Below, piece after piece: positions 1 through 11,686 of a stretch of 64,000 nucleotides of DNA. How positions within the stretch are numbered: the stretch's first letter is position 1; every line of letters starts with the position of its first letter. A program made the translations under genes and the position numbers. The DNA comes from Proteles cristata cristata (lineage: Eukaryota; Chordata; Mammalia; Carnivora; Hyaenidae): the NCBI GenBank assembly GCA_017311185.1, contig JAESUZ010002552.1:1488001-1552000 (forward strand), written 5' to 3'. A model generated the notes under the pieces. That model ran no database searches and was not told the origin of the DNA. It saw nothing but the letters and a program-made list of their open reading frames with translations.

Positions 1-1339
1 GAGCAGACTGACAGCTGCCATCGGGCACGGCCCCCTGATGTCACAGCTCGTGTGTGGCCTGGGCCTTTGTACAACCTTGGGTCAAGAGGCTCCAGCGTGA
101 CAAAGATGCATTTTCCACCAACCCAGCAGAACTGGGACCTGGAGTCTAAGTCAGCTTAGAGAAAATAAAGAAATTCATCATTTCTTGCATCTGAGTTCAT
201 TAAAAACGGTGCACCTGAATCCCCTGGCACCTAGTGGAGTGCCTGGTATGGAACAGTGTGCTCGAGAGATGGGTAGAGGGAAGGAAAAGGGGAGCAAAAG
301 AAGATACACAGGGAAAACCCCAACCCAGCACCTCCTGCTTCCCGATCTCACAGCAAGATGTGCTGCTTCTCTCCTTTGCCCTCGATCTGGCATTCGTCTG
401 CTCATGTGGACACTGCTTTCCCTCACGTGGCTCTGTTCTTGCCTTCAAATCCCCACAGAGGACGACCGACTGGAGGTGAAGGACCACACCTATTCACCCC
501 TCTATCCTACACTCTTATTGCGCCCGAGACAGCTACTCAACTGGTGTGGGTTTTTTTTTTTTTAAGTGCATGGAATGGACACTGGGTCAAGTCCCTCAGA
601 GTGGGGGAAGGTGGAGTCACAGGGGGAAAGCCTCCTACAGGGGAGAAGTTGGGCTGGATCCAGGGAGGGGAGGAAAGTGTGGCTGAGAGCAGACAGCAGA
701 GGAGCAGGGAGGGGGGGAGAGGGGGGACAGGAGGGCCGGGGCCAGGCCACGCCCCCAGCCCTCTCAGAGAGCCTAGCTGTCCTCTCCCTGGTCATGATTT
801 ATTCAACGGCAGCTGTGTCTGAAAATAGCCTAGGCAGGTGGCTTATTCTCGGAAGACACAGCATGTGGGAGGCCCTGGAGTGTAGCCTCCAGATATAAAC
901 CTGGGCAACACAGGATGCGCTCACTGGGGCAAGCAGCTCAGACATTAGCCCCTTTCACAGAGGATGATATGAGGTCAGAGGGAGCACAGGCCATGCCTGG
1001 GAATTACACAGGACCAAGAGTTGCTGGAAAAGGGGAAATGGGACTGTCCTAGAGGGAAGAAGGCATCTGTCTTCAGGTCTGAGGGGACAAAAGATTTGCG
1101 AAGGGCTAAGCTCCCCAACCACCACACCCTCCCCTGCCCTGCCCCGACCCAACTTCCTTCCCGAGGGCATGCCAAGTGCTGAGTGAAGAGGTTCGGCCCA
1201 GCTGGAAGGAAGCAGCTCCGCAGAACAGAAGAAAGTCAGGCAGGAACCACACCTCCGGAGCTCCCTCATCAGCTCTGGGACGCTCACGCTCCAGAGCCAG
1301 GAAGCAAACCCCGACCGCCTGTGCCTCCATATGACCCCC
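1..1339. other. intergenic, mostly single-copy
   Basis: No ORF here resembles a known protein; the open frames are short and overlap on both strands. A 12-13 T run sits near 549-562. Two E-box hexamers (CAGCTG at 810, CAGGTG at 835) precede a TATAAA at 894-899, which is discussed as a weak regulatory candidate. No other structure was recognised. Confidence 0.5.
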
Positions 1340-1580
1340 TCTCCCAAAGCAGGGCCACCTCACAGCTGTGTCTGATTCTCACTGCATCTTCACGTGGCAG
1401 ACGGGGCAAGGAGGAAGCAGGTGCTCCTGTCTCTTCATATAAGGGCACTGAAGCCAGAGGGCCCTGCTCTTATGACCTCATCACCTCCCAAAGGCCCCAC
1501 CTCCTGACACCATCACGACTGGAGATAACATGTCAACATATGACTATGGAGAACACAAATAGTCAGTACATAGCACTCTC
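1340..1580 (-). mobile_element. MaLR/MLT1-like LTR remnant
   Basis: Read on the minus strand, the segment resembles the mammalian MLT1 group of ERVL-MaLR LTRs. Recognisable phrases are CCTCCCAAAGGCCCCACCTC (1489 onward) and the downstream CAACATATGA stretch. This was identified by recall of the consensus, not alignment. It is heavily diverged, so the subfamily is not assigned. Confidence 0.5.
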
Positions 1581-2159
1581 CCCCCAGCCCCCCAAGATGC
1601 ATGTCCTTCTCACATACAAAATGCATTCATTTCTTCCCAGCAGGCCCCCAAGCTCATTCATTCCACTGTCGACTTTTCAGAGGCATCTGGTCTCATCCAA
1701 CCACGGCCTAAGTCTGATGTGGGTGACACCGGAGCGAAGCTCCATCTCCAGGCACATTGCTCTCCAGCTGGGAGCCTGTGAACCCAAGCAGTTACGTGCT
1801 CCCAATATACAATAATGGCACAGGCAAAGGACAGACATTCCCTCTCTCCGAAAGGGAGGAATAGGAGAGAAGGAAGGGGTGACTGGTCTCAAGCAAGTCC
1901 AAACTCCATAGGACAAACTCCATGAGATCTTAAGACTGGAGAACAATCCTCTGTGGCTAGATGCTGTGCCTTCCAGGCCCACTGGGGGTTGGGGAGTGGG
2001 CAACGTCACCCCCATGGCTTGGTGGGGTGCCACCTCTGCTGAGGCCCTATGCCAACTGAGGGTCACACCCCCAGATCTCTGCCAGGGGCCTCTCTGCCCT
2101 GTTGAAAGCTAGGCAGTGGCCCTGATGGCTCTAAATTGCCTTTAAGATCCTTCTTCCCT
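1581..2159. other. intergenic, nothing recognised
   Basis: Single-copy-looking sequence of average composition. No repeat family, RNA gene or coding exon was recognised. The open frames lack any domain signature. Confidence 0.4.
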
Positions 2160-3013
2160 TATCATGAAGGACAGAACACAGTCCCACTGATAGCATTTCC
2201 ACCAGTATAATCCCATCTGGGACTCTGTTGAGATGGCTGCTTCAATGACTGGTTCAGCATCACACTACTCTCCTTATTAATGGTCAGTCGGCCACAGCCT
2301 CACTGTTCCCTTCCGAACATACTCTTCTCTTTTTTCACGGTATGGACAGAATCTTCCAAATCTTGTTTTGGTTCCTTTTTGCTCACAATTCCGGACCAAT
2401 CTTCAATCCTTTTCTCTCTTCTTGCACTTTACTAGAAGCACTCAGAAGGAACCAAGCCACTCCTTTGCTAAGAAATCTCTCCTTAGTTAAATATCCAATT
2501 TCAGTGCATCCAAGTACTACCTTCTGGAAAACACTAGAACACAAACACAACTCAGCCAACTTCTCTGCCATTTATAACAAGGATGGCCTTTTCTCCACCA
2601 TCATGTAAGCTGTCCCTCATTTCCATCCAAGACCTCATCAGAATGGCCTTTACCATTCATATTTCTACCAACATTCTGTGCTTGATCATTTATATACTCT
2701 CTAAAAAAGACATTTTCTCTGAAGCTCTCCTCTTCCTGAGCTTTCACTAGAAATGCTTTTCAGACCCTCATGGCAGCAGTATGGGTCCAGCACGTGCCTC
2801 AAAACTCTTCCAGTTGCAAAGCCACTTTCATGTTGTCAGGTCTTTGTTATAAGGGCACCCACTTCTGGGAGAGCCATCTGCTTTACTGAGCTCACTAACT
2901 CAAAAGCTAATTTCTTCTGGAAATAACATCACAGATGCACCTAGAAATCTAGTTTAACCAGCTATCTGAGCATCCATGGCCTGGCAACTTGACACATTAA
3001 ATTAACCATCACA
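2160..3013 (-). mobile_element. probable MaLR internal-region remnant
   Basis: On the minus strand the sequence resembles the internal region of MST/THE1-type MaLR elements. Phrases such as ATTTCTACCAACATTCTG and the closing AAATTAACCATCAC are typical. No retroviral reading frame survives; the short open frame on the + strand at 2342-2608 is fortuitous. A SINE interrupts the right-hand end. Family assignment is from memory and tentative. Confidence 0.4.
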
Positions 3014-3215
3014 GGGGCACCTGGGTGGCTCAGTCAGTTAAGCATCTGACTCTCAATTTCAGCTCAGGTCATGATCTCATGGTCATGAGATCAAGCCCAG
3101 CGTTGCCTGAGATTCTCTCTCCTCTCTCTCTGCCTCTCTGCCCCTCCCCAACTCATGTGCGCTCTCTCTCTCTCTCTTTCTGTGTGTGTGTCTCAAAATA
3201 AACATAAAAAAAAAG
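3014..3215 (+). mobile_element. CAN-SINE (SINEC_Fc type)
   Basis: The tRNA-like head GGGGCACCTGGGTGGCTCAG carries a pol III A box. It is followed by a diverged B-box region, a long CT/GT tract and an A tail. The flanks share AAATTAACCA as a partly decayed target-site duplication. Confidence 0.9.
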
Positions 3216-3715
3216 AAATTAACCACGATACACTCCATGCCATGCTCATCCTTTGAATAAAAGAAGAGTGTGCCTGGAGAAAAAGAAACATAAATCATAG
3301 ATAAGTAACTAGACTCCTAGGCAGTTGCATCCGCCAGAAACCTGGCCCTCAAAGTGCAGTCACAGAGGGCTTTGGTGGTGACAGTTCTGCCTGGATGCAC
3401 CAAAGAAGGCTCACCATCTGAGGTGCAAGAGCAAGACATCTGAGCTGAGCCTAAGGACTTGTAGGATCTCACCAGGCAGAGGAGGAAAAAGACAAGTCCT
3501 GTAGGAGAGGGACTGATGGAGGCACGAAGCAAGAAGGTGGCCGGCAAGAGGGTCAGTGTGCCCAGAACACAGCCTGTCCTGCTGGAAGGAGGGAACGGGG
3601 TGGGAGATGAAGCCAGAAAGTTATACAAGCCCAAATGGTGGTGGGGGATGGGGGGGTGGGACAGCACATGAAGGAGTTTGAGTTCTTATCCAGAAGGCTA
3701 AGAGGTGCCCAACAT
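3216..3715. other. intergenic, nothing recognised
   Basis: No recognisable gene or repeat. The 116-residue open frame on the minus strand (3317-3667) is low-complexity and has no domain I can name. Confidence 0.4.
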
Positions 3716-4260
3716 TTTTTAAATGTATGAATCTTTTTTTTAATGGACTTTATTTTTTTAAAGCAGTTTTAGGTTCAGAACAAAGTTGAAGAGAAATCAT
3801 TTCCATACACCCCCTGCCCACAGCTACACAGTCACAGCCTCACCCTCATTCACAGCCTCACCCTCATTATCAACATCCCATCCCAGAGTAGCACGTTTGT
3901 TACAATGGCTGAGACTATGTCAACACAACATTATCACCTGAAGTCTATAGTTTACAAGGGTTCACTCTTGGGTACATTCTGTGTGTTCTGACAGATGTTC
4001 AATGGCATGTGTCCAGCACTGTAATATCAAACAATAGGTATACTTCCTTAAAAAATCCTCTGTGCTCCACCCATTCATCAACCCCTGGAAACCAATGATC
4101 TTTTTATTGTCTCCACAGTTTTGCCTTTTCCAGAATGTCATATGGTTGTCATATGCTAGGTAGCCCTTTTAGATTGGCTTCTGTCACTTAGTATGCATGT
4201 AAGTTTCCTCCATGTCTTTTCTTGGCTTGATAGTCCTTTTTACTGCTGAGTGATATTCCA
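3716..4260 (-). mobile_element. old LINE-1 (L1M) 3' end
   Basis: The reverse complement matches the 3' end of old mammalian L1M elements. The passages around AAAGCAGTTTTAGGTTCA (3761) and TTTTGCCTTTTCCAGAATGT (4119) are typical. The element is 5'-truncated. It contains a local duplication of CACAGCCTCACCCTCATT at about 3833-3868. Confidence 0.7.
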
Positions 4261-5134
4261 CTGTCCTTTTTCAATGACAAAATATTCTGAATATCCTACC
4301 AACAAAAAAATCACATTTCTAGAATCCACAAATACAGAAACTATGATGAATCCAAGAACTCATCACAGTTTGTATTATTAGCTATATTGTTTATTAGCTA
4401 TATTGTTTGTATTATTAGCTATATTGACCCCACATAAATTATTCACATCTCATATTTTTCATGCTCAATAAAGATCAAATTGACCCTGTTTGGGGAGCAT
4501 TTGCATGGAATAGCAGATCCCAGGGGTTGGCAGTATAAAGTCAGGGATACTGTAGGTATTGGGTAGCTATCTAAGGATCTTTGATAAGGTACAGGACTAG
4601 TGAGATTTGCAATTTTACAAGACCACTCTAGCTAGTTACATCCTAGAATGGACTCCAAGACTCTTCTCCAAAATGGCCTGAGGCAACTCTCCAAACAAGA
4701 TTGTGGCTACACATGGTAGGTACAGTTGGACCAAATTCACAGAGGATCCACTGAAAATTCTCATCCATGCTTTCAGCCAAAAATCTTACTCTGGTTATGT
4801 TTCCAAACAAAAACTTGTTTTAGAGAGCAACACTGAAGAGTCTGAATCTAAATTTGGCTTCAGAATCAAAGAGCTAGACATCTACTTCAGAGAAGACCAG
4901 ATCCTGCAGAGGCCTCAGGATCAAGCCAAGGCCACGACAAGATCATCCTGAAAAGATTCAAGGTAGAGAAGCAAGCTGGTTCATACCAGCCACACCTCCT
5001 TCCAATGACATATCCTTGTCAAGGCATTTAAGAACAACCCTTACCTCTAGGATTCATCTCAGAGGATGCCTTGCTCAAGAAATTGGAGTTCCAGAGCAGA
5101 GAGTCCAAAGTTTGGTTTCAAAACTAAAGATCTA
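4261..5134. other. intergenic, AT-rich, unrecognised
   Basis: No gene was recognised. A short tandem motif TTAGCTATATTG occurs three times between about 4378 and 4426. The 82-residue open frame at 4703-4951 has no recognisable family and no splice or polyadenylation context, so it is not called. Confidence 0.35.
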
Positions 5135-5330
5135 GGGGCGCCTGGGTGGCTGAGTCTGTTAAGCATCCAACTCTTGATTTGGCTCAGGTCATGATCTCAG
5201 GGTCATGGGATCGATCCCCACACTGGGCTCCATGCTGGGCCAGGAGTCTGCTTAAGATCTCTCTCTCTTTCCCTCTGCCCCACCCCCACTCACGATGCAC
5301 TTCATCTCTCCCTTAAAAAAAAGAAAAGGA
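5135..5330 (+). mobile_element. CAN-SINE, older carnivore type
   Basis: The head GGGGCGCCTGGGTGGCTGAG, a decayed B box (GGGATCGATCCCC), a CT tract and an A tail are all present. The body lacks the felid-specific GACAGCTCAGAGCCTGGAGC block and instead has a CTGGGCTCCATGCTGGGC segment. That suggests an older carnivore subfamily. AGATCTA flanks both ends. Confidence 0.85.
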
Positions 5331-6414
5331 AAAGCTGAAGATCTAGATACCCTGCCCAGATAAAAAAAAAAACCTCATGAGGTCTTAGAACAAAGATAAA
5401 ACCAGGAACATGATCTCTGAGATGAGAGGGTTCATTGTATAGAAGCTACACTCAATGGCACCAACCTTACAATGGCCCTCTGATTTCTCTGGAGCCAGAA
5501 GTAGGGGCATGGAGGCAAGTTCAGTGCATCTGGCATTGTCACTCTGCATCCTACACCTCTCACTCTTCTTGAGTCTTCACCCTTCCTCTGGACTACAAGC
5601 TGAGCCTTATGGAGCCCGCTGGCAGGACTTCCAGAGCTACAGATAGGCAGAAGCCCCGTAAGAGGCACCTCACAGCACCATCGACCCAGCCTGACTCTTG
5701 AGTTCAGTAGAGCTCAAGGACAGTGCAAACAAAATTCATACTCATCACTTTGCAATCATCATGGTAATCACCAATTCAGGCAGAAATCATCAGTGGATAT
5801 TAAAACCTTTAAGTGAATATTTGATGAGTAGCAAGATATACACTGTCCCAAAGAATTTCCCCAAAGATAATTTATTACCAAAAAAAAAAAACCTGATAAT
5901 TTCACAGTGGAGAAGTCTGGCAGGCTCCGCCTTAACCAAGTGATCAAAATTTATTTCACGACTAATGGTGCAAACTGACACGAGGTGCCCTCTGATATGA
6001 CGGGCAGAGATTGGCATGTCACTCCTGCGGTGTTACTACCCAAAGTGCATCAGCTGACCCTAATTAGGAGGAAACACCAGAGAAACAGAGTTATAGTCTA
6101 TAAAGTGACAGCCCTGTACTCTTATAAAATGGATCGAATACTGGCAATGGGAATGGGGAGAAGGGAAGCCAAGGAAAGAACTGGAAAGCTCAGTCTAATA
6201 AAGTGTTCTCTTCCATCTGTCACATGTGTTACCTTCTCTGTGGAGGGGTGAGGGAAGGTGTATAATCCGAGACCTCTTTATACCTAAAACTTCTCTCCAT
6301 AAATGCTTTGCAAACTGGTAACACTGAGTGTCTCTGGGGAAGGGAGGTAGAGAACCGGACTGGGAAACAGCCCGGCTTTTCACTCTAACCTTCTCATCCT
6401 ATTTGAATGTTGTG
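5331..6414. other. intergenic, unrecognised
   Basis: AT-rich sequence with short open frames only. No gene family, RNA or confident repeat was recognised, although old LINE-like text cannot be excluded near 5940-6250. Confidence 0.35.
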
Positions 6415-6636
6415 GTGGTTTTTTTGTTTATTTGTTATTTATTATTTATTATTAGTTTATTTGGAGAGAAAAAGAGCTTGAGCAGGGAGGGGCAGAGAGA
6501 GAGGGAGACAGACTCTCAAGTAGCCTCTTAGCTAGGCTCTGAGCCTACCACAGGGCTTAATCCCACAACCATGAGATCACGAGCTGAGCCGAATTCAAGA
6601 GTCAATGCTTAACTGACTGAACCACCAAGGCACCCC
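6415..6636 (-). mobile_element. CAN-SINE, minus orientation
   Basis: The T-rich start (tail complement), GAGAGA tract and terminal ACCACCAAGGCACCCC are the reverse complement of the SINE head. The copy is clearly diverged. Confidence 0.85.
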
Positions 6637-6666
6637 ATTTTAATGTTTTAAGTCACTTCAAAGTGT

Positions 6667-6773
6667 AGAGTGCCTGTCTGGGTCAGTTAGTAGAGCATGT
6701 GACTCTTGACCTTGGGGTCATGAGTTCAAGCCTGACACTGGGTGCAGAGATTACTTAAAAATAAAATCTTAAA
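6667..6773 (+). mobile_element. short, old CAN-SINE
   Basis: Only about 107 bp. It has a tRNA-like head (CTGGGTCAGTTAGTAGAGCA) and GACTCTTGACCTTGGGGTCA, then an immediate ACTTAAAAATAAAATCTTAAA tail. There is no felid-specific middle or CT tract, which is typical of older carnivore copies. Confidence 0.75.
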
Positions 6774-6810
6774 CCATTTCAATGTGTTATGTATTAAAGG
6801 GGGATTTTTT

Positions 6811-6909
6811 TTTTTTTTACAAATAGTTTATTGTCAAATTGGTTTCCATATAACATCCAGTGCTCATCCCCACAAGTGCCCTCCTCCATGCCCATCCCCT
6901 CCTCCCCCT
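6811..6909 (-). mobile_element. 99-bp L1 3'-end insertion with TSD
   Basis: Reverse complement of the terminal L1 3' UTR, with ACAAATAGTTTATTGTCAAA adjoining a T run (the A tail). It is flanked by the 14-bp direct repeat AAGGGGGATTTTTT at 6797-6810 and 6910-6923. This is an extremely 5'-truncated target-primed insertion. Confidence 0.85.
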
Positions 6910-7349
6910 AAGGGGGATTTTTTAACTTAACCTTAAAAGATAGCTCTCAAAATAATAGTAAGTAGGAGAAAACAAACACTATAGGAGTACATGTTATATG
7001 ATTCCATTTATATAAGCTGTGAAACTAGTTAAAATAAATAAAAGGCAGGCTAAGAGACATATTTCCCGATTTCAGCACTTATACAAAGTTACAGTAATAA
7101 AAACAGTGTGGAGCTGGCATAAAGACAGACATACAGACCTATGGAATAAAATTGAGAGTCCAGAAATAAACTCATATATATATGGCCAATTGATTTTCAA
7201 CAGAGGTGCCAAGACTAGTCAATGGGGAGAAATATTTTCTTCAACACGTGGTGGTGCAAAACAATGAAGTTGGATCCTTGTGCCATATCATATGCAAAAC
7301 TTAATTCAAAATGCATCAACAACCTATATATAAGGGCTAAAACCATAAA

Positions 7350-7579
7350 CTTTTTTTTTTAATGTGTATTTATTTTGAGAAAGAGAGAGCACATGCGCAT
7401 ACAAGCTGGGGAGGGGCAGAGAGAGAGGAGAGAGAGAGAGAGAGAGAGAGAAGCCCAAGCAGGCTCCTCACTGTCAGTGCAGAGCCACACATGGCATTCA
7501 AACCCATGAACTGTGAGATCGTGGCCTGAACCAAGACTAAGAGTTGGACACTTAATCAACTGAGCCACCCAAGCACCCC
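7350..7579 (-). mobile_element. CAN-SINE inside a LINE-1
   Basis: Minus-strand SINE ending in GCCACCCAAGCACCCC. The host LINE-1 text resumes immediately after it, and the flanks share CTAAAAC..ATAAACTTTT as the probable target-site duplication. Confidence 0.9.
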
Positions 7580-7828
7580 CTAAAACTATAAACTTTTACA
7601 AGAAACCATAAGGTTAAATCTTCATGAACCCTGGATTTGGCAATGAATTCTTGGTGATATGATACCAAAAGCACACACAACAAAGAGAAATTAGGTAAAC
7701 TAGAATTCATCAAAATTTAAAAATTCTGCGCATTAAATGCTATCATCAAAAAAGCGAAAAGATAACCTATAGAGGGGTAGAAAGTATTTACAAACCATAT
7801 ACCTTTAAAAGGTCTAACACCCATAATA

Positions 7829-8098
7829 AGGCTGAGTCAGCTGAGCACCTGACTTTAGCTCAGGTCATGATCTCAGTTTGTGAGTTCCAGCCCTGCGTCA
7901 GGTTCTGTGCTGACAGCTCAGAGCCTGGAGCCTGCTTTGGATTCTGTGTCTCCCTCCCTCCCTCCCTCTCTCCCTCTTTCTCTCTTTCTTTCTCTCTCTC
8001 TCTCTCTGCCCCTCCCCAGCTCATGCTCTCTCTCCCTCTCAAAAATAAATAAACTTTAAGAATAAATAAATAAATAAATAAACAAACAAACAAATAAA
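7829..8098 (+). mobile_element. CAN-SINE with deleted head
   Basis: The first part of the head is shortened to GGCTGAGTCAGCTGAGCACC. The rest (GACAGCTCAGAGCCTGGAGC, a long CCCT/TCTC tract, AAATAAATAAAC tail) is complete. It interrupts the same LINE-1 near CTAACACCC / CTAATACCC. Confidence 0.9.
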
Positions 8099-8769
8099 AA
8101 TTCTAATACCCAGACTGGATAAAGAACTCTTACAACTCAGTAGACAACAAAAAGACAAACAATCCAATTTTATAAAATAAGCAAGACACACAAATGGCCA
8201 ATAAGCATATAAAAAGATGCTCAACACAATAGTCACTAGTGAAATGAAAATCAAAACCACAGTAAGATACCACTTCACACCCACTAGGATGGCTCTAATT
8301 AAATAAAACCAAACCAAAACAAAACAAAACAGAAAAGAAGTGCTAGCAAGGACACGGAGAAACAGAAACACTTGTATAATCCACGTAGGAGTGCTAAAAG
8401 GTGCTGCCTCTGTGGAAAACAGCCTGGCAGTTCCCTCAAAAAGTTAAAACATAAAATTAGCATCCGATCCAGCAATTCTACCCCTAGGTAGAAACTCAAA
8501 AGAATTGAAAACAGGAATTCAAAAAAATACTTCTACATGAATATTGATAGCAGCGCTATTCACAAGAGTCAAAAAGTAGAGGCAACTCAAATGCCTATCA
8601 ACGGATGACTGGATAAACAAAATGGGGTGTATTCACACGATGGAACGGTATTCACCTATAACAAGGAATCAAATGTCAATACCTGCTACAACAATTTTAA
8701 GACTGTGTCACTTTTCCTAAGATGTAATAAGAATTTTTTAAATAAATAGACATTGATGAAGCAGTGAGT

Positions 8770-8975
8770 TTTTTAAAATTTTTTTTCAATGATAATTTAT
8801 TTTTGAGAGAAGGAGGTAGAATGGAGGAGGGGCGGGGGGCGGGGAGAACAGAGGATCCCAAACAGGCTCTATGCTGACGGCCAAGAACCTGATGTGGGGC
8901 TCAACGCCACAAACCGTGAGATTGTCACCTGAGTTCAAGGTAGACACTTAACCAACCAAGCCACTCAGGGGCCCC
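8770..8975 (-). mobile_element. CAN-SINE, minus orientation
   Basis: Diverged minus-strand copy ending in GCCACTCAGGGGCCCC. GAAGCAGT lies on both sides as a short target-site duplication. Confidence 0.85.
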
Positions 8976-10494
8976 TGAAGCAGTATATTTTTTTAATGCA
9001 GCTAAGTAGAGATTTCTCCAAAGAATGTGATCATTTTTAACATTTAATAATTTAGTACATCCTATCAGGTTAATAAAGGTATGTTGTATAAAAAGAAAAG
9101 TTTTAAAAACCATTTTATTTTAACATAAAACCTATAAAACTTGTATCTACATCTGTATGACCATATGAGTGATATATTTATCTTAAAATAGAACCAAATT
9201 CTGGAACAACACAGCCCAGCGGAAATTTCTGCATGATGGAAATGTTTTATATTTTCAATGTCTAGCATGGTAGCCATGAGGCACAATTGGCTGTCAAGAA
9301 CTTGAAATGTAGCTAGCATAGTGAGGAACTGAATTTCTAATTCTATTTATTTTTAATTAGTTTAACTTTATCTAAATGGCACATGCTACTTGTACTATAT
9401 TAAACAACACAAACCTCTATAGCATTTTGAACACACTTAATTCATTCAACATTGATTGGCAAGATCTTTCCCATTCAATAAGCACTTCTCAAACATTAGT
9501 ACCTATGTACACAATAACACGAGTAGGGTAAAAAGCATAATGTAAAACTAGACTCCAATAATAGTAGCACCAAAAATATGGAACAAATTTTAAAGACTAT
9601 ACATGACCCAAATTTAAAACCTAGAATATCTTACTGAGGTATTTTCTCAAAAGATTAGAAACAGTGACCTAAAGCATGAACCCAGGAAACCAGAAGAACA
9701 AAATAAAGCATAAGTACTAAGAATTGGGAAAATGAGGGAGATAACTTGGGGGGATATGGGGGGGGGCATAAGGCTAGCTCTCCTTTAAACAGGAGAATCA
9801 GGAAGACATCTTCTGCCAACATCTACAGTTGAAAGTGAATGAATCATGTGAATGAAGAAACAGAAAAGTGGTTTCTAGACCCAGGTTTATCAATGACTGA
9901 CATTTGGGGCCAGATCATTCTTTGCTGGGGAGATGGTCCTGTCCGTTGCAAGGTGTTTAGTAGCATCTCTGGTCTTTCATCCCTGCCAAGAGCCCCTCCC
10001 CCTGCCCCAACTGGGACAACCAAAAGTGTCTCCAGAAGTGGCCAAAAGTCCCTGGGAAGAGAGGCGGGGGAGGAGAGGGAATAGCCCCTGGAGAGAACCA
10101 CCTGTCTACACAAAGAGTTAACTCAAAGGCCCTGAGGTGGGACAGGACTTGGCAGAGAGACTGCCAGGTCCAATGTGGGCAGGAAAGACGATGCTAGGTA
10201 CAGCAGAGACATGTGGGGCCTACACGTGCAATCCTTTGTAGGAATGTGGGTTTTATTCTAAGAGAAAGGAGAAAACATTGAGCCTTGAAGGGTTTTAAAG
10301 AGGCACAGGACATGACCTGCTCTGTATTTTAAAAGAGCACTCATTTGGAGAATGGTCTGCAAGGGAGATCATTTAGTACAGAGAATTGTAGAGAATAATG
10401 CTAACAGCCCAGCCTCTTACCTGATGATGAGCTTCTCCAGGCCTTAGTTTCCTCAGGTAAAACGGAGATAAGAATAGTACACATACCCTGTCAA
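8976..10494. other. intergenic; hAT-like relic at about 9190-9400
   Basis: No gene was recognised. The stretch around GCATGGTAGCCATGAGGCAC (9265 onward) and CTTGAAATGTAGCTAGCATA resembles an old mammalian hAT-type DNA transposon, by recall only. Sequence at 9660-10490 has short open frames without domains. Confidence 0.4.
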
Positions 10495-11185
10495 AAACAC
10501 AAGAAATAACAAGTGTCGGCAAGGATGTGGAGACAAAGGACCCCTCTTGCACTGTTGGTGGGAATGCAAACTGGTGCAGCCACTCTGGAAAACAGTATGG
10601 AGGCTCCTCAAAAATGTAAAATAGAACTACCATATGATCCTATAATTCTACTCCTCAGTATTTACCCCAAAGAAAATGAAAACACTAATTCAAAAAGATA
10701 TATGCACCCCTATCTTTATTGCAGCATTCTTTATAACATTCAAGATATGGAAGCAACCCAAGTATCCATCCATAGATAAATGGATAAAGAGGATACACAG
10801 AATGGAATATTACTCAGCCATAAAAAAGAACGAAATATTGCCATCTGTTACAATATGGATGGAGCTACAGTGATGTCAGAGAAAGATAAATACCATATGA
10901 TTTCATTCATATGTGGAATTTAAGAAACAAAACAAATGAACAAAGAAAAAAAGACACAAACAAAGAAAAAAGACTCTTAAATACAGAGAACAAACTGGTG
11001 GTTGCCAGAAGGAAGGTGGGTGGGGCGTGGGTAGAATAGACACAGGGGATTAAGAGCCTACTTACCTTGATGAGCACAGAGAAATGTATAGAATTGTTGA
11101 CTTAGCTATATTGTACACCAGAAACTAACATGACACTGTATGTTAACTATATTGGAATCAAATAAATAATAAATAAATTTTTTGA
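10495..11185 (+). mobile_element. LINE-1 3' end
   Basis: Late ORF2 and 3' UTR of a carnivore/mammalian L1. Recognisable phrases are GGTGGGAATGCAAACTGGTG (10557), GCAGCCACTCTGGAAAACAG and ATGGAATATTACTCAGCCAT. It ends in an AATAAATAATAAATAAA tail. The coding remnant at 10513-10873 is broken by stops. Its head abuts CCCTGTC without a full-length body, so it is 5'-truncated. Confidence 0.85.
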
Positions 11186-11490
11186 AAGTAAGTAAAATAA
11201 AATTTTTTAAGTGTATACATTTTTTAAAAAACATGGTTTGGGGAAAAAATTGCTTTGGTATCAATGGGGAGTGAGAGACTGGAAGCAGAAGACCAGCTAG
11301 CAGGCTACTGCAATAGTCCAAGCAAGAGAAGATGAATATTAGGGCTAGGGCTGTGTCAGTGAGGTTGAAGAGGAAGATGAATGCTCCCAGAAGTATTCTG
11401 AAAGTAGAATTCAAGTTTGGATGAGTGACTGGATATAGGGATGAAGACAGGAAAGGGTGATACACAGGATTGGGGCTGAGAAAGTGTTGT

Positions 11491-11686
11491 TTGTTTTTTT
11501 TTAAGTTTATTTATTTTGAGAGAGAGAACGCACAAGCATGGGACATGGGCAGAGAGAGAGGGAGACAGAGAATCCCAAGCAGGCTCCACACTGTCAGTAT
11601 AGAGCCAGACGCAGGGCTCAAACCTACAAACAATGAGATCATGACCTGAGCCAAAGTCGAACACTGAACTGACACCCAGGCGCCCC
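11491..11686 (-). mobile_element. CAN-SINE, minus orientation
   Basis: T-rich start, GAGAGAGAGAACG tract, CAGGCTCCACACTGTCAGTA and terminal CACCCAGGCGCCCC. The head is slightly shortened before the terminus. Confidence 0.9.

Larger units (their letters stand above)
7075..8700 (+). mobile_element. decayed LINE-1, ORF2 3' half to 3' end
   Basis: Nucleotide phrases of L1 ORF2 run in order: GTGGAGCTGGCATAAAGACA (about 7109), the CCAATTGATTTTCAACAGAG region, then late ORF2 such as CAATAGTCACTAGTGAAATG near 8228 and ACGGATGACTGGATAAACAA near 8600. Stops and frameshifts are frequent. SINEs at 7350-7579 and 7829-8098 interrupt it. The parts either side of the first SINE repeat the words around CTAAAACTATAAAC. 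Confidence 0.8.
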
